From assembly GCF_000266945.1 (NCBI RefSeq), contig NC_018025.1, positions 2,108,001-2,172,000 on the forward strand: a DNA stretch of 64,000 nucleotides. The letters run 5' to 3'. Every line of letters starts with the position of its first letter. Positions within the stretch are counted from its first letter, which is position 1. The position numbers and the translations under genes were made by a program. Below the pieces are notes generated by a model. That model was not told the DNA's origin. It worked only from the letters and a program-made list of their open reading frames with translations, and ran no database searches. The stretch is from Desulfomonile tiedjei DSM 6799 (GTDB lineage: Bacteria > Desulfobacterota > Desulfomonilia > Desulfomonilales > Desulfomonilaceae). This document shows, in pieces, positions 27,778 to 36,457 of this stretch.

Positions 27778-28998
27778 ATGCCTCCCTTCTTTGAACGTCT
27801 CAGAGCAGGAGCGTTGTCGTATGCCTTGTTTTCACGTGACAAGACTTCTGCAAAGATGATTAGGAAAGACAGCGGTTACGTTCATTCTCTGTACTTGGCC
27901 ATCCCGCTCGCAGTCGGGTTCACTCTGGGCGCTATGCTGCTGCTATGGATTTCCGGTCAAACCAAGATCAAGTTTGAGGAATTCGCTCTGCCTGTGGGAA
28001 CTTCCTCATATTTTGCAGAGTATGATGGACACAAGATTCATGGCACGGGAATTTGTGATGCAGATGATTGCATTGAAGGTTGGCGGAAGCGAGGATCTCG
28101 TGAAGCAGCACTGTGGATGGGCAATTCACAAATTCACGCAGTAAATCAGTTAAAACCCGGCCAAGAAAACGCTTCACCTTTGTTGTTTCGAGCCTTGAAC
28201 AAGAAAGGACTGGATTTTCTGACGTTCAGCTTTCCAAATTCGAATTTTCAAGAGTACTATGTTTTTTTCGAATATCTGAGGCCGAGGCTCAATCTGAAAG
28301 TATTGATCCTTCCCGTAGTCTTTATCAGCTTTCGTGAGACAGGGATTCGTGATGACATAGCGAAAGCGCTTAATGACCCGGATGTAAAGAATTCTTTAAA
28401 ACGCACAAAGATAGGCGAGCGCATTTTGAAAGAATGCGGCTCCAAAGAATCCTCTAAAGAATCCCCGGAAGATGGAGAGTTGGCAGCTCTGCGCGGTACG
28501 ATCCAGGAGCATTCAGAAAAATTCCTGAATTCATGGCTCAAGAACAATATGTCGCTCTGGGAAGCGAGACCTCAGGTGAGAGGCTGGTTGACAATATCCC
28601 TCTACCGTCTGCGTAACACTGTTCTCGGGATCGATCCGCAGACTAAACGCAAGATGATAGGGGGGCGATATGAGGATAATATGGCTGCTCTGAAAGCTGT
28701 TGTGGATCACGCAATCACCGAGAAGATTAAGGTTGTGCTCTACACGGCTCCAATACGTCGCGATGTTGAATTGCCATATATACTCGAAGAATACCAAGCC
28801 TGTAAGAATCAGGTGAAGGAATTGGCTCAGGAAAGCGGGGCGATATATGCTGACCTGGAATCTATAGTACCTGGTGAATTTTGGGGCCAAAAGGAATCCA
28901 CTGCATTGAACAGCAAATTGGAACTGGATTTCTTTCATTTCCAGGCAGCCGGACATTCCATTCTGGCAGAAGCACTGACCAAGCTGATACGACAGTGA
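27778..28998 (+). CDS. SGNH-like O-acetylation partner protein (AlgJ/DltD-like role)
   Basis: A 406-residue protein with one membrane anchor near the N-terminus (YLAIPLAVGFTLGAMLLLWI, about 42-61) and a large extracytoplasmic domain. ALWMGNSQIHAVNQ (about 110) resembles block I of SGNH enzymes with Ser next to Gly-Asn. LDFFHFQAAGHSILAEAL near the end supplies the Asp/His-type block. Its stop lies 16 bases before an MBOAT gene, the classical pairing for moving acetyl groups from the cytoplasm onto an exported polysaccharide or lipid. The start is uncertain: an ATG 26 codons downstream is also possible. Confidence 0.65.
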   Translation: MPPFFERLRAGALSYALFSRDKTSAKMIRKDSGYVHSLYLAIPLAVGFTLGAMLLLWISGQTKIKFEEFALPVGTSSYFAEYDGHKIHGTGICDADDCIEGWRKRGSREAALWMGNSQIHAVNQLKPGQENASPLLFRALNKKGLDFLTFSFPNSNFQEYYVFFEYLRPRLNLKVLILPVVFISFRETGIRDDIAKALNDPDVKNSLKRTKIGERILKECGSKESSKESPEDGELAALRGTIQEHSEKFLNSWLKNNMSLWEARPQVRGWLTISLYRLRNTVLGIDPQTKRKMIGGRYEDNMAALKAVVDHAITEKIKVVLYTAPIRRDVELPYILEEYQACKNQVKELAQESGAIYADLESIVPGEFWGQKESTALNSKLELDFFHFQAAGHSILAEALTKLIRQ

Positions 28999-29014
28999 AT
29001 GCGACAGGTGCGCA

Positions 29015-30472
29015 ATGATCTTTAATTCCGTCACGTACGTCGTCTTTCTCGTTACAGTAGTCTTACTCTACTGGGTGCTGCCGCAAAAGCCCCGACGTTG
29101 GTTGTTGTTGCTGTCGGGATTGACGTTCTATGGATTCTGGCGTTTGGAATATATCCCCGTAATGCTGTTTCAAACAGTGACGGATTATACGTTGGCACGT
29201 ATGATTTATGGGACGGCTGACCCGCGAAGGAGGAAGCTGCTACTCGTTATCACCTTGATAACCAATCTTGGATTGTTGGCGTATTTCAAATATAGTATGT
29301 TTGCTTTAGATAATGCTGTCAATTTATTGAACTTGTTTGGATTAGACTTGCATATCAAACCTTGGAATATTCTCCTTCCGTTAGGTATAAGTTTTTACAC
29401 ATTTCATTCACTCAGTTACACCATCGATGTGTACAGAGGGTTCATAAAACCCGAGCGTGATTTTGTGATTATGGCGACGTTTGTCAGCTTTTTCCCTCAA
29501 CTTGTCGCAGGACCCATCCTTCGAGCGAGGGAAGTCATACCACAGTTGGAGCATCGACCGCGATTCCAACTGGATTCAGTGTTAATCGGTATTCGCAGAA
29601 TACTCTTTGGGCTTTTTCTTAAGGTGGTACTGGCTGACAACATTGCTCCTTTGGTGGATTCGGGGTTTGCTCAGGCATCCGGCACTCTGAGTGCACTGGA
29701 CGTCTGGACTCTGGCTTTCTTGTTCGGTTTCCAGATATATTTCGATTTCTCAGCCTATTCTCATATTGCTATCGGGTCCGCCCTATTGATGGGAATCCGG
29801 TTTCCGGAAAACTTCAACTTTCCCTATATGGCACGATCTCCTCGGGATTTTTGGCGACGATGGCACATATCTCTTTCAAGTTGGGTACGAGACTACGTTT
29901 ATCTGCCTCTGACCGGTTCGAAACTGCAGGACACCTCGAAAGGCGGCTTGGCTCTGGCGGCTGACGCAGAGAACACAAGGAGTAAGACCCTCGCTCTTTT
30001 CCTGACCTGGGCAATCATGGGGCTCTGGCATGGAGCTAATTGGACATTTATGATCTGGGGTCTGTACCACGCTTCACTGATTTTTCTGTATCGTTTGTTA
30101 CATAATTCTGTTGGAATGCTTGACAGTTGGAGATCCAAGATTGCCGGGTGGATGGTCACATTGCCGCTGGTCATGTTGGGCTGGATTTTCTTCAGAGCTG
30201 AAACCCTCGATCAGGCCTTCGGCATGATATCTAAGGTCTTCAATCCTCTGGGATATTTAAGTCTTGGGCTGCGGGAATCTACGTATCTCATTGCCGCTGC
30301 ACTTCTGGTAGCGATAATTGCTGCATACTTCGTCGATTCCTTGCCGGCACCTCGGCGTACGGGCGAGCGAATAGCGTGGGTCGCAGGCGAGAGTATTGCC
30401 ATTACGGTGGCTGTAGTTCTCGTTTTTGTATACCTCAGGCCGATCAGCCAATTCATCTATTTCCAGTTTTGA
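29015..30472 (+). CDS. MBOAT-family O-acyltransferase (AlgI/DltB-like)
   Basis: A 485-residue polytopic inner-membrane acyltransferase with about ten to twelve hydrophobic segments. MBOAT marks are FYTFHSLSYTIDVYRG, FFPQLVAGPILR, DFWRRWHISLSSWVRDY (the conserved WRRWHIS block) and the catalytic His in LWHGANWTFMIWG. It would pass acetyl groups across the membrane to the SGNH-like partner encoded just upstream. The substrate may be a capsule, exopolysaccharide or cell-wall glycan; none is encoded alongside. The ATG is preceded by ACAGG. Confidence 0.88.
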   Translation: MIFNSVTYVVFLVTVVLLYWVLPQKPRRWLLLLSGLTFYGFWRLEYIPVMLFQTVTDYTLARMIYGTADPRRRKLLLVITLITNLGLLAYFKYSMFALDNAVNLLNLFGLDLHIKPWNILLPLGISFYTFHSLSYTIDVYRGFIKPERDFVIMATFVSFFPQLVAGPILRAREVIPQLEHRPRFQLDSVLIGIRRILFGLFLKVVLADNIAPLVDSGFAQASGTLSALDVWTLAFLFGFQIYFDFSAYSHIAIGSALLMGIRFPENFNFPYMARSPRDFWRRWHISLSSWVRDYVYLPLTGSKLQDTSKGGLALAADAENTRSKTLALFLTWAIMGLWHGANWTFMIWGLYHASLIFLYRLLHNSVGMLDSWRSKIAGWMVTLPLVMLGWIFFRAETLDQAFGMISKVFNPLGYLSLGLRESTYLIAAALLVAIIAAYFVDSLPAPRRTGERIAWVAGESIAITVAVVLVFVYLRPISQFIYFQF

Positions 30473-30476
30473 TGCC

Positions 30477-30553
30477 GATTCGCTTTCTTTTCATAATCCG
30501 GGGGGGGGTGGAGGTGTCCCTCGCTTCGGAGGACGTAGAGCCGTCTAATACGG
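30477..30553 (+). repeat. Repeat family B, truncated copy
   Basis: Matches the first two-thirds of the repeats at 50884 and 55578: CCGATTCGCTTTC, TCATAATC, a GAGGTGTCC block and GCCGTCTAAT. It is diverged and interrupted by a G run. Confidence 0.5.
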
Positions 30554-30733
30554 ACTTGCAATCAAGATAGTTCTTACAGAGGCGGAAGCACGGACCTGCA
30601 GGGCAGGTCCGTGGCACCCAAGACACAACCTTGGCCTTTTGCTGAATGTCGGCACAAGACGCGAAAACTTTTGAGAACCGTTATATACCGATTCTCGAAA
30701 GTAATCACGGATTGTGAAGAGCAGTTCCCAGCA

Positions 30734-30817
30734 ATTGGTAGCGCCGGCCTCCGTGCCGGCGAACAATTCACCAAACAAAGCAATAAGTTATCGCCGGCAG
30801 GGACGCCGGCGCTACTG
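30734..30817 (+). repeat. Paired GCCGGC hairpins
   Basis: GCCGGCCTCCGTGCCGGC and GCCGGCAGGGACGCCGGC are two self-complementary blocks about 40 bases apart. Their outer edges (TTGGTAGCGCCGGC and GCCGGCGCTACTGATT) also complement each other, so this is a larger nested palindrome. Confidence 0.55.
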
Positions 30818-30896
30818 ATTCTTCCCATTGCAGGCATTGGATTCCGTCAAGACTTTCGATAACAGCTATAATCACTCCGGTCAGGACCATGGAACA

Positions 30897-30930
30897 GAAA
30901 GGAAGCCGCACAGAGTGCGGCATTCCTTTC
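30897..30930. terminator. Hairpin between converging genes
   Basis: GAAAGGAA-GCCGCAC pairs with GTGCGGC-A-TTCCTTTC around an AGA loop, 15 base pairs with one bulge. It lies between the convergent MBOAT and surface-protein genes, so a two-way terminator is likely, though neither side has a strong T run. Confidence 0.5.
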
Positions 30931-30968
30931 TCGTGAGTTGACCTGTTTTTCATCGCAGGGCAGCGAGC

Positions 30969-33900
30969 TTAGTACCCCAAATAAGTGTAATTATCATAGT
31001 CGTAGTTGCCTTCGACTATATCCAGGTAACCGTCACCATTCAAGTTAGCGACTACTAGCGAATGGGTGTTTATCGTTGCACTACTGAGAGGGGTTCCGGT
31101 AGTCCCAGAAAAATCTCCGCTACCATTGCCCAGATAATAGTAGTTTATCTGACCGCCGTTTCCTTCAACGATGTCGAGAAAACCGTCTCCATTCAAATCT
31201 CCCACGGCTATGGACCATGTGTCGTTTGTTCCGCTACCGATCGCTGTGCCGGTCACTGCAGAAAAATCGCCAGTACCGGTGCCGAGATAAACAAAGTTTT
31301 GTTGACCGTAATTTCCTTGAATGACATCAAGGAAAGTGTCCCCGTTCACGTCGGCAAGCGCCAAGGAGTTGGTATTGTATATCCCACTGCCAATCGCTGA
31401 ACCGGTCACTGCGGAGAAATCGCCACTTCCGGTACCAAGATATACATAATTCGGTTGACCGTCATTTCCTTCAAGAATGTCAAGGAATGTGTCGTTGTTC
31501 ACGTCCGCAACGATCATGGAGCTCGTGTTATATATCCCATTGCCGATCGCAACTCCGGTGACCGCTGAAAAGTCACCACTACCAGTACCGAGATATACGT
31601 AGCTTTGTTGACCGTAATTTCCTTGAATGACATCAAGGTAAGTGTCTCCATTCAGGTCTGCAACAGTTATGGATTGGGTATTGTACGTGCCGCTACCGAT
31701 GGCTGTACCGGTCACTGCGGAGAAGTCGCCACTACCATTGCCGAGATATACGTAGCTTTGTTGACCGTAATTTCCTTGAATGATATCAAGGTAAGTATCG
31801 CCATTCACGTCTGCAACAGTTATGGATCGGGTATTGTAAGTGCCGATTCCAATCTGGAAACTGACACACGTGGAAAAATTCCCGGTTCCGTCACCCAGAT
31901 ACACGTAACTAGCTTGACCGTAGTTGCCCTCAATAAAGTCTAGCTTGCCATCACCGTTAATATCTGCAACCACGAGAGACATGGTATTTCCATTACCGTC
32001 CCAGGAATGCGAGGAAAAACCATCGAATACTGGAGTGACATCGACGGTCATGTGATACGTAGCGGTGCTGAAGTCGGTACCATCAGACACTCTGAACTCG
32101 AAAGTAGCGTATCCCGTGCCGTTTGCGTTAGCTGCGGGAATGAATGAGAGTTTGCCGTCATTGATATCGGTGATACTAATCAGGTCATTCAGATTTACAT
32201 CAACCCCATTCAACTGCAACTGCCCTGCGAGAGGCAACGAAGTAATCTGAACTGCCTGCAACTGATCCCCTATGTCGATATCACTGAATCCGAATTCGCC
32301 GGCTATAAACGTGTGCGGAGTGTCCTCATCCGTCGTGATGGTGTTATCTGCGCCGCTAGGAGCATCATTCACCGGTGTGACGTCAATTGTCATGGTGTAA
32401 TTGGTGCTGTATTCAGTCCCGTCAAAGACCTTGAACTCGAAAGTAGCGTATCCCGTACCGTTTGCGTTAACTGCGGGAATGAATGAGAGTTTGCCGTCAT
32501 TGATATCGGTGATACTAATCAGGTCATTCAGATTTACATCAACCCCATTCAACTGCAACTGCCCTGCCAGAGGCAACGAAGTAATCTGAACTGCCTGCAA
32601 CTGGTCCCCTGCGTCGACGTCACTGAATCCGAATTCGCCGGCTACAAACGCGTGCGTAGTGTCTTCATCGGTCGTAATGGTGTTATCTGCGCCGGTAGGG
32701 GCATCATTGACCGGTGTGACGTTAACTGTCATGGTGTAATTAGTGCTATATTCAGTCCCGTCGAAGACCCTGAACTCGAAAGTAGCGTATCCCGTGCCGT
32801 TTGCGTCAGGTGCGGGAATGAATGAGAGCTTGCCGTCATTGATATCGGTGATGCTAATCACGTGATCCAGATTTACATCAACTCCATTCAACTGCAACTG
32901 GCCTGCCAGAGGCAACGAAGCAATCTGAACTGCCTGCAACTGGTCCCCTGCGTCGACATCACTGAATCCGAATTCGTCGGCTATAAAGGTGTGCGCAGTG
33001 TCCTCTTCGGTCGTGACGGTGTTATCTGTGCCGGTAGGAACATCATTCACCGGAGTCACCGTGAACGTGAATGTTTGAGATGTTGTATTCTGACCGTCAC
33101 TGGCAATAACCTGGACATCAACCGAACCGTTTGCATTCGGTGCACTTGAGAAACTCACAATTCCGGAACTTGAGATCGACAAGTCTGCAAGGGTGAGCCC
33201 GCCGTAATACGTTAGAGATCCGAGACTGTATTCCAGAATGCTATCGATGTCGTGGAAGTATGAGCTGACGTTGTAATCAAAGATCCCGAAGTCCTCAGCA
33301 GTAGAGGCACCAGGGATGGGATCCGAAGTCGGCGCCTGGTTCCCTGATGTGACGGTTATCGCTACCGATTCAGAGATCGTCTGATTACCGCCGGAACCGG
33401 AATTTCCTAGATCGTCCACAACAATGGACAAGGAGTCAGAACCGCCGAAGTTGCTGTCCGGCCGGTAAACGATATCATGCAGCGCGGTATTGAGCTGGCT
33501 CCAGGTTCCCTGAAAAACCATTTGGGTATCTTGCGTGCCGTCTCCTGACACCCAGGAAATTTGGGTTGTATCGGCAAGCGTCAGCGTGCCGTGAGTCACG
33601 GAGAGCGTTACCTGAAGGGGATTGTTTCCTGAATCCACGTCGAATACGTAGATTGCGGGAATTGTGAGATCCGTATCTTCATTCACGGTCTGAGCCCCAG
33701 GCACTGACGCTACAGGAGCATCGTTCACATATGAAGACGTGTGTTGTTGAATATAATGGAAATCGTTGCCCCAGATGTACTCGCTGGAATGCCAGTCGTT
33801 AAACACCTGTATCCCGGAGCCGTCCGTGTACCATGAGAAAGCGGTCTCCCATACGCCATCATTGACAGTATCATACCAATACCATGCTCCGCCGCTATGG

Positions 33901-34394
33901 TCTTGGTAGAAGTAATTGAGGTCGTCAGTGTAATAGTGGCTCCCGTTACAATCGTTAAGAACCCACATCCACTCTGAATTGACCTGGTCTGCGAACCATG
34001 TAAATGCCGGTTCCCATTCCTGATCGTTCATGTCGTCAAACCACAACCAGTCACCTGTAGCAGTATCCTCAGCGAAGAACTGATGGTCGCCGTGATACCA
34101 CCAGGTGTAACCGTCGGCAGTTGTCACCCACCAGCCGGTGTTTTCATTCCAGAACCAGCCACTGGATTCCTCCCACCACCAGCCGCTGCCATTATCTTCC
34201 TGCCACCAGCCATTGTCGACGTACACCCAGCCGAGACTGTCAACCTGACCGCCATCGGCTGCATGGTCTTGAACATCCTGTACGTCAGTCACCGCTCCAT
34301 CCAGAACAATTCGTTCCTCCAATTGCTCAAGAACGAGCGAGCGGCCGCTTTCCTCTGTCGATCTCCAGTTTTGTAGCTTTGGCATAATTCTCAT
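30969..34394 (-). CDS. Large repeat-containing surface protein (VCBS/FG-GAP, cadherin-like)
   Basis: A 1141-residue predicted extracellular protein. An N-terminal LEQLEERIVLDGA matches the LEPRxLLDGA-type motif of large exported repetitive proteins. Residues about 50-215 are extremely tryptophan-rich (GWWQEDNGSGWWWEESSGWF), with about two dozen Trp. Then come cadherin-like/VCBS domains, including three nearly identical units of about 112 residues (PVNDAPTGADNTITTDEDT). The C-terminus has about seven FG-GAP-like units of roughly 51 residues (DVNGDTYLDIIQGNYGQ), each with a DxNGDxxxD calcium-loop pattern, as in integrin-type propellers. Likely an adhesin or matrix protein. The start at 34394 follows GGAGGG. 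No secretion genes are adjacent. Confidence 0.8.
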   Translation of the reverse strand: MRIMPKLQNWRSTEESGRSLVLEQLEERIVLDGAVTDVQDVQDHAADGGQVDSLGWVYVDNGWWQEDNGSGWWWEESSGWFWNENTGWWVTTADGYTWWYHGDHQFFAEDTATGDWLWFDDMNDQEWEPAFTWFADQVNSEWMWVLNDCNGSHYYTDDLNYFYQDHSGGAWYWYDTVNDGVWETAFSWYTDGSGIQVFNDWHSSEYIWGNDFHYIQQHTSSYVNDAPVASVPGAQTVNEDTDLTIPAIYVFDVDSGNNPLQVTLSVTHGTLTLADTTQISWVSGDGTQDTQMVFQGTWSQLNTALHDIVYRPDSNFGGSDSLSIVVDDLGNSGSGGNQTISESVAITVTSGNQAPTSDPIPGASTAEDFGIFDYNVSSYFHDIDSILEYSLGSLTYYGGLTLADLSISSSGIVSFSSAPNANGSVDVQVIASDGQNTTSQTFTFTVTPVNDVPTGTDNTVTTEEDTAHTFIADEFGFSDVDAGDQLQAVQIASLPLAGQLQLNGVDVNLDHVISITDINDGKLSFIPAPDANGTGYATFEFRVFDGTEYSTNYTMTVNVTPVNDAPTGADNTITTDEDTTHAFVAGEFGFSDVDAGDQLQAVQITSLPLAGQLQLNGVDVNLNDLISITDINDGKLSFIPAVNANGTGYATFEFKVFDGTEYSTNYTMTIDVTPVNDAPSGADNTITTDEDTPHTFIAGEFGFSDIDIGDQLQAVQITSLPLAGQLQLNGVDVNLNDLISITDINDGKLSFIPAANANGTGYATFEFRVSDGTDFSTATYHMTVDVTPVFDGFSSHSWDGNGNTMSLVVADINGDGKLDFIEGNYGQASYVYLGDGTGNFSTCVSFQIGIGTYNTRSITVADVNGDTYLDIIQGNYGQQSYVYLGNGSGDFSAVTGTAIGSGTYNTQSITVADLNGDTYLDVIQGNYGQQSYVYLGTGSGDFSAVTGVAIGNGIYNTSSMIVADVNNDTFLDILEGNDGQPNYVYLGTGSGDFSAVTGSAIGSGIYNTNSLALADVNGDTFLDVIQGNYGQQNFVYLGTGTGDFSAVTGTAIGSGTNDTWSIAVGDLNGDGFLDIVEGNGGQINYYYLGNGSGDFSGTTGTPLSSATINTHSLVVANLNGDGYLDIVEGNYDYDNYTYLGY
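31000..31980 (-). repeat. Tandem FG-GAP coding repeats
   Basis: About seven units of roughly 153 bases within the surface-protein gene. Adjacent units share long identical stretches such as TTGACCGTAATTTCCTTGAA, so the array can recombine or be misassembled. Confidence 0.7.
32040..33050 (-). repeat. Tandem cadherin-like coding repeats
   Basis: Three units of about 336 bases encoding near-identical domains; blocks such as CATTCAACTGCAACTGCCCT recur. They are similar enough at DNA level to indicate recent duplication or gene conversion. Confidence 0.7.
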
Positions 34395-34471
34395 CAAATG
34401 TCCCTCCATGTAGTAATTCGTAAAAGTATTTCCTGAGGAGGTTAATTTACCTCCGGCTTCCCCCGTACATC

Positions 34472-34631
34472 ACTAATACCAATGCGCTTCATGCAAGTAA
34501 CATCGAGAAGCTTGTTCATTGCCCCTGGCAAATCTCCTCCGCTACGAACGGCGCAGTCTGACTTCGCTTCGGAGACCTGCCAAGGCCGGCTTCATCCAAT
34601 GTCACTTCTTGGGACGCGCATTGGTATTAGT
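34472..34631. repeat. 160-base palindromic element
   Basis: Ends are a perfect 16-base inverted repeat, ACTAATACCAATGCGC and GCGCATTGGTATTAGT. The interior continues as an imperfect palindrome (CCTGGCAAATCTCC against GGAGACCTGCCAAGG), so the whole element can fold into one long hairpin. No coding capacity. Confidence 0.65.
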
Positions 34632-35220
34632 AGTCTGGCCCCCCCTATCGACAAAACATCCCCCCTTGGTAATTCACAAGAGAATCCCTCGTAACGCTTA
34701 TGAGCGCTCGGATTTCCTCACTATTGTTCATCTCTACAGCTTAGATGGAATACTCATAGACGAGCTTCTCCATACAATAGAGTAAAAGCTGCACTCTGAG
34801 ATTGCCTACTGGCATCCCAGATTTCTTTAAACAAACCGATTACTTCTTGAAGTTGGATAATGTATTCATGAACGCCTCTCGGTATCAATTATAGAGAATT
34901 GGTATCCCTAAAAAGTGAAATTAGTCGAATGTTCACCACACTAGCAACTTATATAAGCCAAGTAATACGCCGATAAATCGCCTCCAATATCAATTGGACA
35001 AACAGCACTTCCGGATAACGGTCATTACAATCCCATCTCCTTAGTAATGAGCATACAAAAAAAGCTATTTCGTTGCAAGAGACAAAATAAAATTTTAGTA
35101 ATTTTTCATGGTGAGGCAGATATTTCTTGTAAAAGGCCCGTGGCAGAGCCAATACGGCCGGGGACGATGCGATGTCGGCAGCAGGTGAGAGGTGCATTGA
35201 TATCAATTTGCATTCAAAAT

Positions 35221-35260
35221 CCCCTCATTCCCCCCTTTGATAAAGGGGGGTAGAGGGGAT
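35221..35260. repeat. CCCCCTTT/AAAGGGGG hairpin repeat
   Basis: CCCCCCTTTGAT followed by AAAGGGGGG, with AAATCCCCTC and GAGGGGATTTT as outer arms. Related elements lie at 48560-48592 and 61681-61782. Confidence 0.6.
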
Positions 35261-35311
35261 TTTCGTCCAACTTTGAAAGCAAATTGCTGTAACCTGAACG
35301 CGAATGACTCC

Positions 35312-36457
35312 TCATCTAATGAGCTCATTAACCAGAGACGGAGCCGAGGACAGCAGGTTTTCTATGGGAGTTCCCAGAGTTTTTTCGATGCGCCCTTTTA
35401 TATTCAAGATGTTCAACAATCGTCGGTCCTGGGCAGCCGCCAGATGTGATTTCTCCCAGAGCTTGTCTTTGAATCGTTCTTCCACAGCAACAATTCGGTC
35501 GTCCTGAACGATTTTGTCTGCAAGGCAAACGATTTCCTGCGGAGAGATTGGCTCCTCTGGAGTTGGACGAACATCCATATGCAGACTCACAACCCAGCCC
35601 AGTGTATCGTACCCGAGTTCTCTCAGGATTTTCGCCGCTTCTTCTGCATGGTTGGGGCGATCTTTCGCAATGTCGTGTAACAATGCGGCGGCTTCAATCA
35701 ACTTCATGTTCAGGCTGCAATTTCTTTCATTCAGGGCACGAGCCAAAAGGACCGCCACTTGGGCGACTTTCATCGAGTGTGCCAGAGTGTGCGAGTCCAC
35801 TCGAATTTTCCTGGTGAGCAACACCTTGCACTCGGAATTGGAAGGGAAATCATACTCCGTCAATTTCGCAAGAGCGGCCTTATAGTGTTCCGGTGAATCC
35901 ATATCAATGAGAATGTGCTCGTCAGCTACTTCCACATCAACGGTCCGAGGGTGTTGTTCTGCAAGGAAAGCTCGTAATCCGCCTTCGCCTCCCCATACGA
36001 GGAGAGCGGACCGGAATTTCGTCGAAATGAGAGGAGGATGCCCTCGTCTCCCCATGAAGGTGGGATGCCAGACGTCTCCTTCCTCTGTTCTGAAGGCCTG
36101 CAACAGGTCCAGCACCGTGGTCTTCCGAATGAGTGGAATGTCCACAGGAAGCATGAAGAATGCTTTCCTGGAGGACTCAAGATCGTGGGCTCCCGCTTGC
36201 ACTGAGGAGAACATTCCTTCTTGGAAACGGTTGTTCACAATCCAACGAACACCCAGACGTTCCAGGTGCGGTATCAGATCATCCGCCCTGTGTCCGACTA
36301 CCACTCTGATGTCGCAGATTCCCGCGTCCCGGAACAGCTTCACGCACCGTTCCACCACTGTAGTCGGCCCCAAAGGGAGCAGTGGTTTGAAACGCTTCAT
36401 TCGTGAAGAGAGTCCGGCTGCAAGCACAAGCGCTGCTATATCATCGGGCTGTGTCAT
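35312..36457 (-). CDS. NTP transferase/HD-domain fusion (MocA-like)
   Basis: A 381-residue two-domain protein. Residues 1-195 form a MobA/MocA-type nucleotidyltransferase: ALVLAAGLSSRMKRFKPLLPLG, shown by its core LAAGLSSRM, then VVGHRAD, LPVDIPLIRK and GRRGHPPLIS. Residues about 225-360 form an HD domain with ALLHDIAKDRPNHAEEA. The transferase part is the type that adds CMP to molybdopterin. D. gigas-type aldehyde oxidoreductase uses the cytosine dinucleotide cofactor, so supplying Mop (43206) is the natural role; the HD substrate is unknown. It resembles the DVU_1551-type gene of Desulfovibrio. Overlaps the preceding gene by 17 bases; last gene of the block. Confidence 0.8.
   Translation of the reverse strand: MTQPDDIAALVLAAGLSSRMKRFKPLLPLGPTTVVERCVKLFRDAGICDIRVVVGHRADDLIPHLERLGVRWIVNNRFQEGMFSSVQAGAHDLESSRKAFFMLPVDIPLIRKTTVLDLLQAFRTEEGDVWHPTFMGRRGHPPLISTKFRSALLVWGGEGGLRAFLAEQHPRTVDVEVADEHILIDMDSPEHYKAALAKLTEYDFPSNSECKVLLTRKIRVDSHTLAHSMKVAQVAVLLARALNERNCSLNMKLIEAAALLHDIAKDRPNHAEEAAKILRELGYDTLGWVVSLHMDVRPTPEEPISPQEIVCLADKIVQDDRIVAVEERFKDKLWEKSHLAAAQDRRLLNILNIKGRIEKTLGTPIENLLSSAPSLVNELIR

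Larger units (their letters stand above)
30473..30968. other. Intergenic region rich in hairpins
   Basis: Contains a degenerate copy of repeat B (30477-30553), a 10-base-pair hairpin ACGGACCTGC/GCAGGTCCGT (about 30592-30614), the paired GCCGGC hairpins at 30734-30817 and the long stem at 30897-30930. No gene. Confidence 0.5.
34395..35311. other. Long intergenic region with palindromic elements
   Basis: About 900 bases upstream of the surface-protein gene. Contains the 160-base palindromic element at 34472-34631 and the C/G-tract hairpin at 35221-35260. The remainder is AT-rich with no gene I can support; a long regulatory region for the surface protein is possible. Confidence 0.45.

Noticed and set aside
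31062-31943. Two 112-codon plus-strand frames opposite the surface protein
   Set aside because: They mirror the tandem FG-GAP repeats (repeated text in another frame), which explains their similarity to each other.
30969-34394. Tandem repeats suggestive of a CRISPR array
   Set aside because: Units are coding, multiples of three and encode calcium-loop repeats; spacing and unit length do not fit CRISPR. No array was seen elsewhere.
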